In this document: positions 54,906 through 63,415 of the stretch, in pieces | How positions within the stretch are numbered: position 1 is the first letter of the stretch | How the letters are laid out: every line of letters begins with the position of its first letter | Notes under the pieces: generated by a model | Databases searched by the model: none | What the model was told of the DNA's origin: nothing | Seen by the model: only the letters and a program-made list of their open reading frames with translations | Position numbers and translations under genes: made by a program | DNA from: Pseudomonadales bacterium | GTDB taxonomy: Bacteria > Pseudomonadota > Gammaproteobacteria > Pseudomonadales > IMCC2047 | DNA length: 64,000 bases | Direction: 5' to 3' | Assembly: GCA_024234615.1 (NCBI GenBank) | Contig: JACKNY010000001.1 | Coordinates: forward strand, 124,001-188,000

Positions 54906-55955
54906 TTGGATCAAAGGCAACAACAGCTCGCCAGCTGGGTGACGGCCCAGCTGAAAGAAAAAGCCTTGGTGCAATCTGATGCTATTTTGCCGTTAACGCC
55001 CGTTTCCGGTGACGCCAGTTTTCGCCGCTATTTTCGAGCAACGACTAATGGGCGTAGTTTTATCACCATGGATGCACCGCCCGAAAAAGAAAACAGTGCG
55101 CCTTTTGTCGCCATTGCGAATTCTTGGTTTGCCGCAGGGGTGCCCGTGCCGGAAATCTATGCGGCGGATCTTGGGCAAGGTTTTATGCTGTTATCGGATA
55201 TGGGTGATGTGCTCTATCTGGATAGATTAACAGCGCAGTCCGCTGATGCCCTTTATCAACAGGCGTTGCAAACACTCGTCCACATTCAACCTTGCTGTCA
55301 CATCAAAGGGTATGAACTTCCTCACTATAACGAAGCACGTTTAACGACAGAAATGGAGCTGTGTCCGGAGTGGTTTTTCTCTAAATTATTAGGCTTGCGG
55401 TTAGAGCGTGAGGAACGAAAATTGTTGACTGGCGTATTTGATGCGTTGGTTTCTAGCGCACTGGAACAGCCACAGGTTTGCGTACATCGTGATTACCACT
55501 CGCGTAATTTAATGCTGCTTCAAGACGGTGGTGTTGGTGTGCTCGATTTTCAGGATGCCGTGCTTGGCCCCGTGAGCTATGATCTGGTGTCCTTGATTCG
55601 AGATTGCTATATCAGTTGGCCGGCACCGCAGGAAGAAAAATGGATCAAGCAGTATATGGCGCTGGCTAAAAGCGCCAAGCTGATTGAGAGCGTGGAGTAT
55701 GCTCAATTTAAAGGCTGGTTCGACTGGATGGGCCTCCAACGCCATATCAAATGTGTGGGGATTTTCTCGCGCCTCTATCTGCGAGATGGTAAGGCTGGCT
55801 ATCTTAAGGATATTCCAAGAACCTTTGATTATCTGAAAGTCGTGTGCGCTGCTTATCCACAGTTTGCAGAATTTAACCAATGGCTGGACGATAAGATTGT
55901 GCCAGCAATGGCAAGCTGTACTGATTTAGCAATCCGTCAGGATCGACAAGCATGA
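54906..55955 (+). CDS. amgK: N-acetylmuramate/N-acetylglucosamine kinase (anomeric)
   Basis: 349 residues, aminoglycoside-phosphotransferase fold. It phosphorylates MurNAc/GlcNAc at C1 in cell-wall recycling. Visible: SGDASFRRYFR (nucleotide loop), FMLLSDMGDVLYL, catalytic VHRDYHSRNLMLL and LDFQDAVLGPVSYDLVSL. The TTG at 54906 is preferred as start because GAGAGGAAG sits 5-6 bases before it and no nearby ATG fits. Its last bases overlap the murU ATG. In Pseudomonas the neighbour is lptD; here a symporter lies upstream. Confidence 0.94.
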   Translation: MDQRQQQLASWVTAQLKEKALVQSDAILPLTPVSGDASFRRYFRATTNGRSFITMDAPPEKENSAPFVAIANSWFAAGVPVPEIYAADLGQGFMLLSDMGDVLYLDRLTAQSADALYQQALQTLVHIQPCCHIKGYELPHYNEARLTTEMELCPEWFFSKLLGLRLEREERKLLTGVFDALVSSALEQPQVCVHRDYHSRNLMLLQDGGVGVLDFQDAVLGPVSYDLVSLIRDCYISWPAPQEEKWIKQYMALAKSAKLIESVEYAQFKGWFDWMGLQRHIKCVGIFSRLYLRDGKAGYLKDIPRTFDYLKVVCAAYPQFAEFNQWLDDKIVPAMASCTDLAIRQDRQA

Positions 55956-56641
55956 AAGCCCTTATCTTGGCAGCGGGTCGTGGCGAACGTATGCGCCCGC
56001 TCACAGATACAGTACCCAAACCTTTATTATTGGTCGGCGGCAAACCCTTGCTGCAATACCATGTCGAAAATTTGGTCGCAGCAGGCGTTAGTGAGTTGGT
56101 GATTAATCACGCCTATCGGGGTGAGCAAATAGAAACTTTTTTGGGGGATGGGTCGCGCTTTGGTGCAAAAATTCAATACTCCCCTGAAGCCGCTGCGCTG
56201 GAAACCGGAGGCGGTATTTTTAACGCTTTGCCGTTACTTGGTGTAGAGACATTTTTAGTGGTTAATGCGGATATCTGGACGGACTATCCGCTAGCAACGC
56301 TATTAGGCAAAAAGTGTGCTAGCGCGTACTTGGTTTTGGTGGATAACCCAGCGCATAACCCCAGTGGTGATTTTAACCTGGTTAAGTCGGCAAGCGCAGA
56401 GACAGGATTGCTAAAGTCTGACAGCGTTCCCGAAGCTGTAACCCTTACCTTTGCTGGTATCAGTCTGCTAAATCCGCTGTTGTTTGAGTCCTGCCAGTCC
56501 GGTGCTTTTCCGTTAGCGCCACTGCTTAGACAGGCAATAGCGCAAGGCCAGGTTAGCGCAGAACATTATCACGGGGCATGGTTTGATATCGGTACTCCCG
56601 AACGTCTCCAAATGACGAACCAATACCTGGAGCGATTATGA
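55952..56641 (+). CDS. murU: N-acetylmuramate 1-phosphate uridylyltransferase
   Basis: 229 residues, nucleotidyltransferase (PF00483). LAAGRGERMRPLTDTVPKPLL is the nucleotide-binding signature, with GGKPLLQYHVE and VNADIWTDYPL (metal Asp). It converts MurNAc 1-phosphate to UDP-MurNAc, completing the fosfomycin-insensitive recycling route with AmgK. ATGA overlap with amgK. Confidence 0.94.
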   Translation: MKALILAAGRGERMRPLTDTVPKPLLLVGGKPLLQYHVENLVAAGVSELVINHAYRGEQIETFLGDGSRFGAKIQYSPEAAALETGGGIFNALPLLGVETFLVVNADIWTDYPLATLLGKKCASAYLVLVDNPAHNPSGDFNLVKSASAETGLLKSDSVPEAVTLTFAGISLLNPLLFESCQSGAFPLAPLLRQAIAQGQVSAEHYHGAWFDIGTPERLQMTNQYLERL

Positions 56642-56678
56642 AAGCGATAATCATTTTTTGCGCGGGGTATCCAAGCGA

Positions 56679-57488
56679 ATGATATTTGGAAAATTGCTCG
56701 GTGGCTTGTTTGGCTTCTCATGGCTGGGTTTTTGGGGCGCGGTGATTGGTATCTATGTCGGACATTTGTTCGATAAAGGTTTAGCTCAACACTTTTCAGG
56801 GGCTGGCTCATCCTCGCAAGCGGAAACACAAAAAGCCTTTTTTCGCATGACATTTTTAATGATGGGGCGAATGGCCAAAGCCGACGGTCGGGTATCTCAA
56901 ACCGAAATCAAATGGGCCGAATACGTGATGGGGCGCATGAACCTGTCGGCGGAAATGCGACGCCAGGCGATTGAGCTGTTTAACCACGGCAAGGATGCGA
57001 ACGACGATATCGCCGATGAGCTGAAAAACTTTCGCAGCAAGGTGGGCCGTCATGCCACCCTCATCCAAATGTTTTTAGAGATTCAAATCCAAGCGGGTTA
57101 TGCCGACGGTGAATTGAATCAACAAGAGCTTGAGCTGCTGCAATTAGCGCGTAATATCCTTGGTATTTCGCTATTCCGCTTCGAAGCGATTCATCAGCGT
57201 ATTCGCGCGGAAAGAGCCTTTGCCAGCGGTGACTATCAACAATATGGTGGCGGTCCACAGCGACAATATTCGACACAGGATAAATTGCAGGAAGCATACC
57301 GTGTGCTGGGAGTTGAACCCGATAGTACGGAAGCCGAAGTCAAAAAAGCCTATCGTCGCCTGATGAGCCAGCACCATCCGGATAAACTCGTAGCGAAAGG
57401 TTTGCCAGAGGAAATGATGAAGCTGGCGAAGGAAAAAACACAGGAAATTTCAGCAGCTTATGAATTGATTAAAGAGGCTCGGGCTTAG
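56679..57488 (+). CDS. djlA: Membrane-anchored co-chaperone DjlA
   Basis: 269 residues from the ATG at 56679; an in-frame TTG at 56658 would add a non-conserved stretch. N-terminal single membrane anchor (FGKLLGGLFGFSWLGFWGAVIG) of the DjlA type, a TerB-like domain (about 65-180, MAKADGRVSQTEIKWAE), a Gly/Gln linker, and a C-terminal J domain (about 208-269) with the HPD tripeptide in SQHHPDKL. It stimulates DnaK at the inner membrane. Follows murU by 37 bp. Confidence 0.93.
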   Translation: MIFGKLLGGLFGFSWLGFWGAVIGIYVGHLFDKGLAQHFSGAGSSSQAETQKAFFRMTFLMMGRMAKADGRVSQTEIKWAEYVMGRMNLSAEMRRQAIELFNHGKDANDDIADELKNFRSKVGRHATLIQMFLEIQIQAGYADGELNQQELELLQLARNILGISLFRFEAIHQRIRAERAFASGDYQQYGGGPQRQYSTQDKLQEAYRVLGVEPDSTEAEVKKAYRRLMSQHHPDKLVAKGLPEEMMKLAKEKTQEISAAYELIKEARA

Positions 57489-57510
57489 CAAGCAACCTGA
57501 TTTATTGTGA

Positions 57511-57663
57511 TCAATATTTTATTAAATAGGTGTGTTGCCGGGGAAGCCAGCTCCAGCCGGAAGGCCAGATACACATCATCATGAGAGGGACGCCAAAGAT
57601 GAAAATAATGCCGAACACAATAAGAGCTATTTTTAGGTACTTGAGTTTATCCTCTTGTAACAC
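57511..57663 (-). CDS. 50-residue membrane protein, apparently truncated
   Basis: Not obvious from long-ORF criteria, but well supported: GTG start at 57663 with AAGGAGAG 4-5 bases upstream, encoding a charged N-terminus (LQEDKLKYLK), one helix (IALIVFGIIFIFGVPLMMM) and a WPSGWSW motif, then a stop soon after. The WPSGW-containing start resembles a family of small membrane proteins (DUF6632-like) of 120-140 residues; if so, the last two thirds are lost next to djlA. Family assignment is from memory and uncertain. Confidence 0.6.
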   Translation of the reverse strand: MLQEDKLKYLKIALIVFGIIFIFGVPLMMMCIWPSGWSWLPRQHTYLIKY

Positions 57664-57715
57664 GAGACTCTCCTTGCCTGGAAATTCCCGGCTTTGGGTT
57701 CTGGTTTAGAGCAAA

Positions 57716-58738
57716 CTATTCGTGCGCGTATTGTATGCCATTCAGCGAGTTGATGCTGTCCTGCATAAGTTCCACCATTATTTCAGCGACAGGTTTGATT
57801 TCCTTAACTAAGCCAACCCCTTGTCCGGCGAGAAGCGGAAGATCGCTAATATCTCCTTCAGTGTCTGGAGTTGGTGGGTAGCTGGTAAAACGCCGCAGGG
57901 GGATTTCACCGACTGGCGTTTGCATGGTGGCGATGACAGGTTCGGTGTCAAGGTCTTGCGCTGCGTCATCTTCACGGCCGGCATAGGCTTTTACTAGGCC
58001 AGTATTTAGTACCCGCATGGGGTTAAACTCGGGCATGTCAGGGCCGTATATCGAGGTTAGGCAGGTGTCCAGGCTATTGGCTTCAAGCAGTTGTCTCTTA
58101 TATTCTTTATGGGCGTTGGCTTCTGGCGATGCAATAAAACGGGTGCCAATCGAAACTCCTGCCGCTCCCAGTGCGAGCGCAGCCGCGATTTGATTTCCCT
58201 TGGATATTCCGCCTGCGGCCAATACCGGAATAGGAGCCACGGCGGCGACAATTTCGGGTAACAGGATGAAGAGCGGTAAGCCATCGTAATTATGACCACC
58301 GGCTTCGTTGCCTTGTGCGATAATGAAATCAGCTCCTAAGGCAGCGGCTTCCTGAGCTGCAGCTACTGAGCCAACCTGCATCCACACTTTTATCCCAGCA
58401 TCTTTTAGCTGCTGAATGTAAACAGGCTCGGGCGCGCCCCAGTGAAAGGAGACAATCGGCACAGCCTGCTCAATGCAGAGCTGTATCTGTTCTGGTTGTA
58501 CGAAGAGCGAAACAAAGTTAACGTTGAATGGTCGGTCTGTTTGATCCTTGATGGCCTGAATGGTGTTAAATAGGACATTCACAGGAAGTATTCCTGCTGC
58601 CAAGGATCCAATTCCACCAGCATTGCAAACGGCTATCGCAAGCGCGGGTGTCGAACCGACAAATGCCATGGGTGCTAGGGCAATAGGGTGTTCAACCTGA
58701 TATTCTCGGGTTAGGGCTGTTATTATCTGTGGTGGCAT
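57716..58738 (-). CDS. Nitronate monooxygenase / 2-nitropropane dioxygenase-like
   Basis: 340 residues, FMN-dependent TIM barrel (PF03060). Opening PIALAPMAFVGSTPALAIAVCNAGGIGSLAAG, catalytic-His segment AQGNEAGGHNY, FMN phosphate site ALALGAAGVSIGTRFIAS. It would oxidise nitronates such as propionate 3-nitronate or use related substrates. Start ATG at 58738. Its place beside norR suggests a role in nitrogen-oxide stress, but this is only neighbourhood evidence. Confidence 0.9.
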   Translation of the reverse strand: MPPQIITALTREYQVEHPIALAPMAFVGSTPALAIAVCNAGGIGSLAAGILPVNVLFNTIQAIKDQTDRPFNVNFVSLFVQPEQIQLCIEQAVPIVSFHWGAPEPVYIQQLKDAGIKVWMQVGSVAAAQEAAALGADFIIAQGNEAGGHNYDGLPLFILLPEIVAAVAPIPVLAAGGISKGNQIAAALALGAAGVSIGTRFIASPEANAHKEYKRQLLEANSLDTCLTSIYGPDMPEFNPMRVLNTGLVKAYAGREDDAAQDLDTEPVIATMQTPVGEIPLRRFTSYPPTPDTEGDISDLPLLAGQGVGLVKEIKPVAEIMVELMQDSINSLNGIQYAHE

Positions 58739-58775
58739 GTGGGTTTCTACTTATGTGGGGTATTGTTGCAAGACC

Positions 58776-59354
58776 TTAGTTTAACTCGGCATCTTTCCAA
58801 TACTTAGTGCCTTTCAAAGTTGCCTGCAGTGCTAAACCACTTTCGGTTAACTGGTAAACTGTGACATTATCAAACATTGCTTCACCGCCGACAGCGGCAC
58901 CCTTGTCGCCCGCTTTTGCGGCGGCATCAGCCTGGCCACCAAAAGCCCAGCCCTGCTCAACAAACCGCTGCATGCTATCTTCCTTGTGGAAAACGAAGAC
59001 CACACGAAAATCTTTAACGCCTGCGCCTAAACCAACGCCGACCTCGCCCATATTCATGTAGGTGTGTTTGCCTGTATGGTTGTTTTTGACTACGCCGTAG
59101 CCACCGCTGAAGCTGGCAAAAATAACGCTGATATTAGCGTTGCTGAACACGGCATAACCGGGCGCGGCGGCAATTTGAGCTTTGACGCTGGGTTTGATGG
59201 CATAAAGGTCTTGGAGTACGCCTTCTTTCATTTCAAGTACGGCGCGGCGTTTCTGCTCAGGGGGGTTGCTACCAGTGGTGACACACCCGCTAATGGCCAA
59301 AGCCAAACTGAGGATGAGTCCAATGCTGAAATTACGAGCTATGGTATTAGTCAT
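58776..59354 (-). CDS. SYLF-domain (YSC84-like) lipoprotein
   Basis: 192 residues. Lipoprotein signal with lipobox AISGC (Cys24). The SYLF domain fills the rest: AAPGYAVFSNANISVIFASFSGGYGVV and MGEVGVGLGAGVKDFRVVFVF in pieces. SYLF binds phosphoinositides in eukaryotes; the bacterial role is unclear, though it is common in envelope lipoproteins. 28 bp downstream of norR on the same strand. Confidence 0.92.
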   Translation of the reverse strand: MTNTIARNFSIGLILSLALAISGCVTTGSNPPEQKRRAVLEMKEGVLQDLYAIKPSVKAQIAAAPGYAVFSNANISVIFASFSGGYGVVKNNHTGKHTYMNMGEVGVGLGAGVKDFRVVFVFHKEDSMQRFVEQGWAFGGQADAAAKAGDKGAAVGGEAMFDNVTVYQLTESGLALQATLKGTKYWKDAELN

Positions 59355-59382
59355 ATCGATTCTCTTGTTGCGTATTTAACAG

Positions 59383-60948
59383 TTAACTTGAAGCTGCGTT
59401 GCTTAAAAGATCTAGCCGTTTTAGCAGCCGGTATAAATTGCTACGGTTAATGCCTAATTCTCTCGCGGCAGCGGCAATATTGCCATGATTCTTTTCTAAT
59501 CTCTCTGTGATGATTTCTTTTTGGAATTGTTCAGTGGCGTCCTTCAATGAAATCTGCTCCTGATTTATAGGCCGCTGAATGGGTTTTGGTACTCCACCAG
59601 CAGTCGATTCGTCCGGACTTAGGTCGAGGTGTTTTTGAGTGATCAAAATGGAGCGCGTCTCGCGCCCTTGCTCATTGATGGCCTTGAGAGCAGCGCGGCT
59701 TAATACGTGCTCTAATTCCCGAACATTACCGGGCCAGGCATATTGTTTAATAAGCTGTTTAGCCTCCAGTGACAGACGCAAGCCCTGTACGCCGAATCGC
59801 TTCTGGTTTTTTTCCAGAAAATAGCCAGAGAGCAACAAGGAGTCATTATCGCGTTCCTCAAGTCGGGGAACCTTCACCGGATATACGGATAATCGATGAT
59901 AGAGGTCCGCGCGAAATCGACCTTTTGAAACCTCCAGATGAAGATCGCGGTTGGTCGCTGCCAGAATGCGCACATCGACCTTTATATGCTGATCACTGCC
60001 CACGCGTTGAATTTCTCCGCTCTGAATCGCCCGCAACATTTTGGCTTGAATCGTCAGGGGGAGTTCGCCGATTTCGTCCAGAAACAGCGTCCCGCTATTG
60101 GCAACTTCAAACTTGCCGAGGCGGTCAGAAGTTGCGCCAGTAAAGGAGCCTTTAATATGACCAAAGAGTTCGCTCTCGGCAATGCTTTCGGGTAATGCCG
60201 CGCAGTTCACATAGACGAGAGGTTTGTCGGCGCGTGCGGAGAGGGTATGGATTTGCCGTGCTACTAGCTCCTTGCCAACGCCGGTTTCACCCTGAATGAG
60301 TACGGTGAGGTCCGATTGTGAGACGATGGAAATTTCGTCCTTAAGCCGGTTCAATGCGGTGCTGTTGCCAATCATTTCTACCCGACTATCACCTTCGATC
60401 AGTGCAACCGCCAATTGCCGTTCTTGAATAACCCTGGCTTCCAGTGCGCCAATTCGTTGAGCGGCTTTAACCGTCGCTTCGGTCAGGCCTATAAAGGTGC
60501 GCAGTTCGATGGGGTCGATTTCGTCAAAAGTACCGGTTTTCATTGCGTCTAAGGTTAGGACGCCCCAGGGTTCGTCGTCTATGTAGAGGGAAACACCCAT
60601 GCAATCATGTACATGCAAATGATGATCTTCAGTTTCCACCAAGCCGTCATAGGGGTCGGGCAGGTTTGAGTCAGCAGCGAAACGTACTGGTTCTCGTGAG
60701 TGTAGTAGCCGTGCCAACCTGGGGTGCTGATCGACCGCAAAGCGCCGGCCCATTGTGTCGTCGGCCAAACCCTCAATAGCTAACGGCAATAGCGTATTGC
60801 CATCCAGTTCCAGCAGCGCGGCAGCATCGCAGGGGAAGATGCTTTGCATAGCGTCGAGCAGGCGTTTATAGCGTATTTCGTCGGGAATATCCCGGGACAG
60901 ATCAGCCACAATGGAAATAAGGTTTTGCGAAAACAAATAAGTTGTCAT
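59383..60948 (-). CDS. norR: Nitric oxide-responsive sigma-54 activator NorR
   Basis: 521 residues: GAF sensor (about 15-165), AAA+ domain (about 190-425) and Fis-type HTH (about 485-515). All residues known from E. coli NorR to surround the mononuclear NO-sensing iron have counterparts: R89, D98 and D101 (DPYDG), H114 and C116 (VHDCMG) and D134 (TLDAM). Walker A GETGVGKE starts at 220, and the sigma-54 contact loop is GSFTGA at 267-272 (GAFTGA in most relatives). Start ATG at 60948 lies inside the first of three candidate NorR sites, so the protein may repress its own gene. Confidence 0.95.
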   Translation of the reverse strand: MTTYLFSQNLISIVADLSRDIPDEIRYKRLLDAMQSIFPCDAAALLELDGNTLLPLAIEGLADDTMGRRFAVDQHPRLARLLHSREPVRFAADSNLPDPYDGLVETEDHHLHVHDCMGVSLYIDDEPWGVLTLDAMKTGTFDEIDPIELRTFIGLTEATVKAAQRIGALEARVIQERQLAVALIEGDSRVEMIGNSTALNRLKDEISIVSQSDLTVLIQGETGVGKELVARQIHTLSARADKPLVYVNCAALPESIAESELFGHIKGSFTGATSDRLGKFEVANSGTLFLDEIGELPLTIQAKMLRAIQSGEIQRVGSDQHIKVDVRILAATNRDLHLEVSKGRFRADLYHRLSVYPVKVPRLEERDNDSLLLSGYFLEKNQKRFGVQGLRLSLEAKQLIKQYAWPGNVRELEHVLSRAALKAINEQGRETRSILITQKHLDLSPDESTAGGVPKPIQRPINQEQISLKDATEQFQKEIITERLEKNHGNIAAAARELGINRSNLYRLLKRLDLLSNAASS

Positions 60949-60957
60949 AAAGATAAC
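60941..60957. promoter_or_regulatory. NorR-type enhancer site 1
   Basis: GTTGTCATAAAGATAAC, an imperfect 6-5-6 inverted repeat (GTTRTC-N5-GAYAAC) covering the norR start codon. Its outer arms equal those of site 3 read on the other strand. Confidence 0.7.
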
Positions 60958-60961
60958 CTAT

Positions 60962-60978
60962 CGTGTCATAAAGATAAC
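60962..60978. promoter_or_regulatory. NorR-type enhancer site 2
   Basis: CGTGTCATAAAGATAAC, sharing 14 consecutive bases (GTCATAAAGATAAC) with site 1; centre 21 bp away, i.e. two helical turns, so both face the same side of the DNA. Confidence 0.7.
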
Positions 60979-60986
60979 GGTTGGCT

Positions 60987-61003
60987 GTTATCAAAAAGAC
61001 AAC
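60987..61003. promoter_or_regulatory. NorR-type enhancer site 3
   Basis: GTTATCAAAAAGACAAC, the same 17-bp element in inverse orientation, 25 bp centre-to-centre from site 2. Three sites match the known need for three NorR sites in E. coli to assemble the active hexamer. Confidence 0.7.
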
Positions 61004-61043
61004 TATTTAAATTAAATTTATATATATCAGTAAGATAAAAATC

Positions 61044-61058
61044 TGGCACAAAATTTGT
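61044..61058 (+). promoter_or_regulatory. norC: Sigma-54 (-24/-12) promoter of the nor operon
   Basis: TGGCAC-AAAAT-TTGT matches the consensus TGGCAC-N5-TTGC except for the last base, with correct GG to TG spacing. Transcription should begin near 61069-61070, leaving a leader of about 175 bases. The three NorR sites are 40-100 bp upstream, the right place for a DNA-looping activator. Confidence 0.8.
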
Positions 61059-61121
61059 ATAAGGGTTGCATACAATTAATATATTTCAATTTTTGCCCTA
61101 ACCGGGCTAAAGGATAACAGT

Positions 61122-61208
61122 ATGAAGCCGCAATTTCTGCAATTTTTAGTCTTTCCAGCACCAAATAAGAACAGAGTGTCGCAAAACCGACCAGTTCTCA
61201 CAAAATAA
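61122..61208 (+). CDS. Possible 28-residue leader ORF in the nor leader
   Basis: ATG at 61122 with AAAGGA 7 bases before it, inside the predicted nor leader, coding MKPQFLQFLVFPAPNK and 12 more mostly polar residues. It could be a translated leader influencing norC, or chance. No homologue is recalled. Confidence 0.3.
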   Translation: MKPQFLQFLVFPAPNKNRVSQNRPVLTK

Positions 61209-61245
61209 CCATCAAATATTGATTCTGTGAAGTAAGGAGAATTCC

Positions 61246-61692
61246 ATGGCCGACCGCTTTACCAAAGGCATGGCGAGAAATATTTACTACGGGGGTGGCG
61301 TTTTTACATTCCTCCTGTTGTTGGGTTTAACCTTTGATACGATGCTTAAATTACCACAAAGAGATCACCGGGAAAATATTACCGAAGCGGTCGCTCGTGG
61401 TAAGGAGCTTTGGGAAAACAATAACTGCATCGGCTGCCATAGCCTAATGGGAGAAGGCGCCTATTATGCACCAGAACTGGCTAATGTGTTTGATCGCCGA
61501 GGTGGCGGTAACGAGCAGGCTTTCTTGGGTTTTATGGAAGGCTGGATGGCAGCACAGCCGTTGCAAATTGAAGGGCGACGTAAGATGCCGCAGTTCCATC
61601 TCAGCTCGGAGCAGGTGCAAGACCTGTCCGAATTTCTGATCTGGACATCAAGGATTGATGACAATAATTGGCCGCCAAATATTGAAGGTTAG
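61246..61692 (+). CDS. norC: Nitric oxide reductase cytochrome c subunit
   Basis: 148 residues: one N-terminal membrane anchor (GGGVFTFLLLLGLTFDTM) and a periplasmic c-type haem domain with CIGCH (C61, C64, H65) and the axial Met in RRKMPQFHL (M114). It passes electrons to NorB, which reduces NO to N2O. AAGGAG 7 bases before the ATG. First gene of the operon behind the sigma-54 promoter. Confidence 0.96.
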   Translation: MADRFTKGMARNIYYGGGVFTFLLLLGLTFDTMLKLPQRDHRENITEAVARGKELWENNNCIGCHSLMGEGAYYAPELANVFDRRGGGNEQAFLGFMEGWMAAQPLQIEGRRKMPQFHLSSEQVQDLSEFLIWTSRIDDNNWPPNIEG

Positions 61693-61707
61693 CGGTCAAC
61701 ATTAAAC

Positions 61708-61835
61708 TTTCGCTTAGCTGCGATGGGGCGTGCAGTAGTGCCGGTATTGGTTGGAAATGCTCGTTGAATGCTGCAAGAATCCCCGTATTTTTGACTAAAT
61801 CAGCCTGCTTTGCGCTCCATCGCAGCTAAGCGAAA
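61708..61835. repeat. 19-bp perfect inverted repeat spanning the norC-norB gap
   Basis: TTTCGCTTAGCTGCGATGG (61708-61726) is repeated exactly in inverse orientation at 61817-61835, 90 bases apart. After one mismatch the pairing continues for three more inner bases. It occupies most of the 169-bp gap, starting 15 bp after the norC stop and ending 26 bp before the norB ATG. In RNA it would form a long stem with a 90-base loop; as DNA it has the layout of a short inverted-repeat insertion. Confidence 0.85.
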
Positions 61836-61861
61836 ACCTTCAAATTGAGAGAGACGTAACA

Positions 61862-63280
61862 ATGAAATTTGAATCACAAAAGGTCGCAAAACCTTATTTT
61901 ATCTTTGCGCTAACGCTCTTTGTGGGGCAAATCCTATTTGGGTTAATCATGGGTTTGCAGTACGTAAATGGCGATTTTTTAACCAGCTATATTCCCTTTA
62001 ATGTTGCCCGTATGGTGCATACCAACCTGTTGCTGGTCTGGCTGTTATTTGGCTTTATGGGAGCTTCTTACTATCTGGTTCCCGAAGAAAGTGATACTGA
62101 ACTTTATAGCCCTTGGTTGGCGCGGGTTACCTTTTGGGTCTTTGCGGCGGCAGGTGTGGCAACGGTGCTAGGGTACCTGCTGGTGCCATATGCCAAATTG
62201 GCAGAGTTGACCTATAACCACCTGTTACCGACTATGGGCCGTGAGTTTCTGGAACAGCCCACCATTACCAAGATTGGTATTGTGCTGGTCTGCCTGTCCT
62301 ATGTGTTTAACATCGGCATGACAATTCTTAAAGGCCGCAAAACCGTGATCAATATGGTGCTTATTACCGGCTTGATCGGTCTGGCAGTGTTTTTCCTATT
62401 CTCCTTCTATAATCCCGACAACCTGGTGCTGGACAAGTATTTCTGGTGGTGGGTTGTGCATTTGTGGGTTGAGGGCGTATGGGAATTGATTCTTGGCGCG
62501 ATTCTGGCTTTTGTGGTGATTAAAGTGACCGGTGTTGACCGTGAGGTCGTTGAGAAATGGCTCTATGTGATTATCGCGTTGGCGTTAATTTCTGGTCTGA
62601 TTGGGATGGGGCATCACTATTTCTGGATTGGCCCTGGTGTGTATTGGCTGTGGCTCGGTTCAATCTTCTCTGCTCTTGAGCCCGTCCCATTCTTTATGAT
62701 GGTGATGTTTGCCTTCAAAATGGTTGGCGAGCGCAAATTCGAGCATCACAACAAAGTAGCCGTTAAGTGGGCACTTGGCACTACGGTTATGGGCTTTCTG
62801 GGTGCAGGCGTTTGGGGTTTTATTCACACGCTGGCGCCGGTCAACTACTTTACGCACGGTTCACAGCTCACTGCGGCCCACGGGCACTTAGCCTTCTTTG
62901 GTGCCTACGCGATGATCGTGCTGACCATTATTTCCTACGCGATGCCGATCTTACGCGGCAGGCCGCACGGTAATCCGTTATCCGCGCAACGCCTGGAAAC
63001 CTTTGCCTTTTGGACTATGTGTATCAGTATGATCGGTATTACTTTGGCATTGACCGTTGCGGGAGCTTGGCAGGTGGCGATACAGCGTTTGCCGGAATCG
63101 GGCGAAGCCCTCAACTTTATGGCGACGCAGGACAGGATCGCACCAATATTCTGGGTAAGAGAAATTTTTGGGCTGGTCTTCCTGGTTGGTCTCGTCGCTT
63201 ATTTGGCTAGCTTCTTTGTCGGTAGTGAAGCCACTGCTATTGAAGACCAGTCGCAGCTGTCGGATGCGACGGCGGCCTAG
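61862..63280 (+). CDS. norB: Nitric oxide reductase large subunit
   Basis: 472 residues, 12-helix haem-copper oxidase-type protein of the cytochrome c-dependent NOR class (usual length about 465). RMVHTNLLLVWLLFGFMGASYYLVPEE in pieces carries a haem b His; WWVVHLWVEGVWELI has the FeB His and the Glu characteristic of NORs; LIGMGHHYFWIG supplies the two adjacent FeB histidines; AAHGHLAFFGAYAM supplies further haem ligands. No copper-site Tyr is expected. GAGAGAGACG lies before the ATG. Confidence 0.96.
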   Translation: MKFESQKVAKPYFIFALTLFVGQILFGLIMGLQYVNGDFLTSYIPFNVARMVHTNLLLVWLLFGFMGASYYLVPEESDTELYSPWLARVTFWVFAAAGVATVLGYLLVPYAKLAELTYNHLLPTMGREFLEQPTITKIGIVLVCLSYVFNIGMTILKGRKTVINMVLITGLIGLAVFFLFSFYNPDNLVLDKYFWWWVVHLWVEGVWELILGAILAFVVIKVTGVDREVVEKWLYVIIALALISGLIGMGHHYFWIGPGVYWLWLGSIFSALEPVPFFMMVMFAFKMVGERKFEHHNKVAVKWALGTTVMGFLGAGVWGFIHTLAPVNYFTHGSQLTAAHGHLAFFGAYAMIVLTIISYAMPILRGRPHGNPLSAQRLETFAFWTMCISMIGITLALTVAGAWQVAIQRLPESGEALNFMATQDRIAPIFWVREIFGLVFLVGLVAYLASFFVGSEATAIEDQSQLSDATAA

Positions 63281-63344
63281 TGGGTTGGGGAATGGTGAAC
63301 AGCTTACGGTTTAGGTTCCCCTGCTACAGGCTAAGAAATTAGTT

Positions 63345-63389
63345 GTAGGTACAGCTTTGCCCACATTATCGGGTGAAAGCTGAACCTAC
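63345..63389 (+). other. Intercistronic stem-loop between norB and norD
   Basis: GTAGGT-CAGCTTT-CCC blocks at 63345-63362 pair with GGG-AAAGCTG-ACCTAC at 63371-63389, with a 1-base mismatch and a small bulge around an 8-base loop. No T-run follows, so it is more likely an RNA processing or stability element than a terminator. Confidence 0.55.
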
Positions 63390-63415
63390 TGTATTAAAGA
63401 GGCTTAAAGAGTTTA

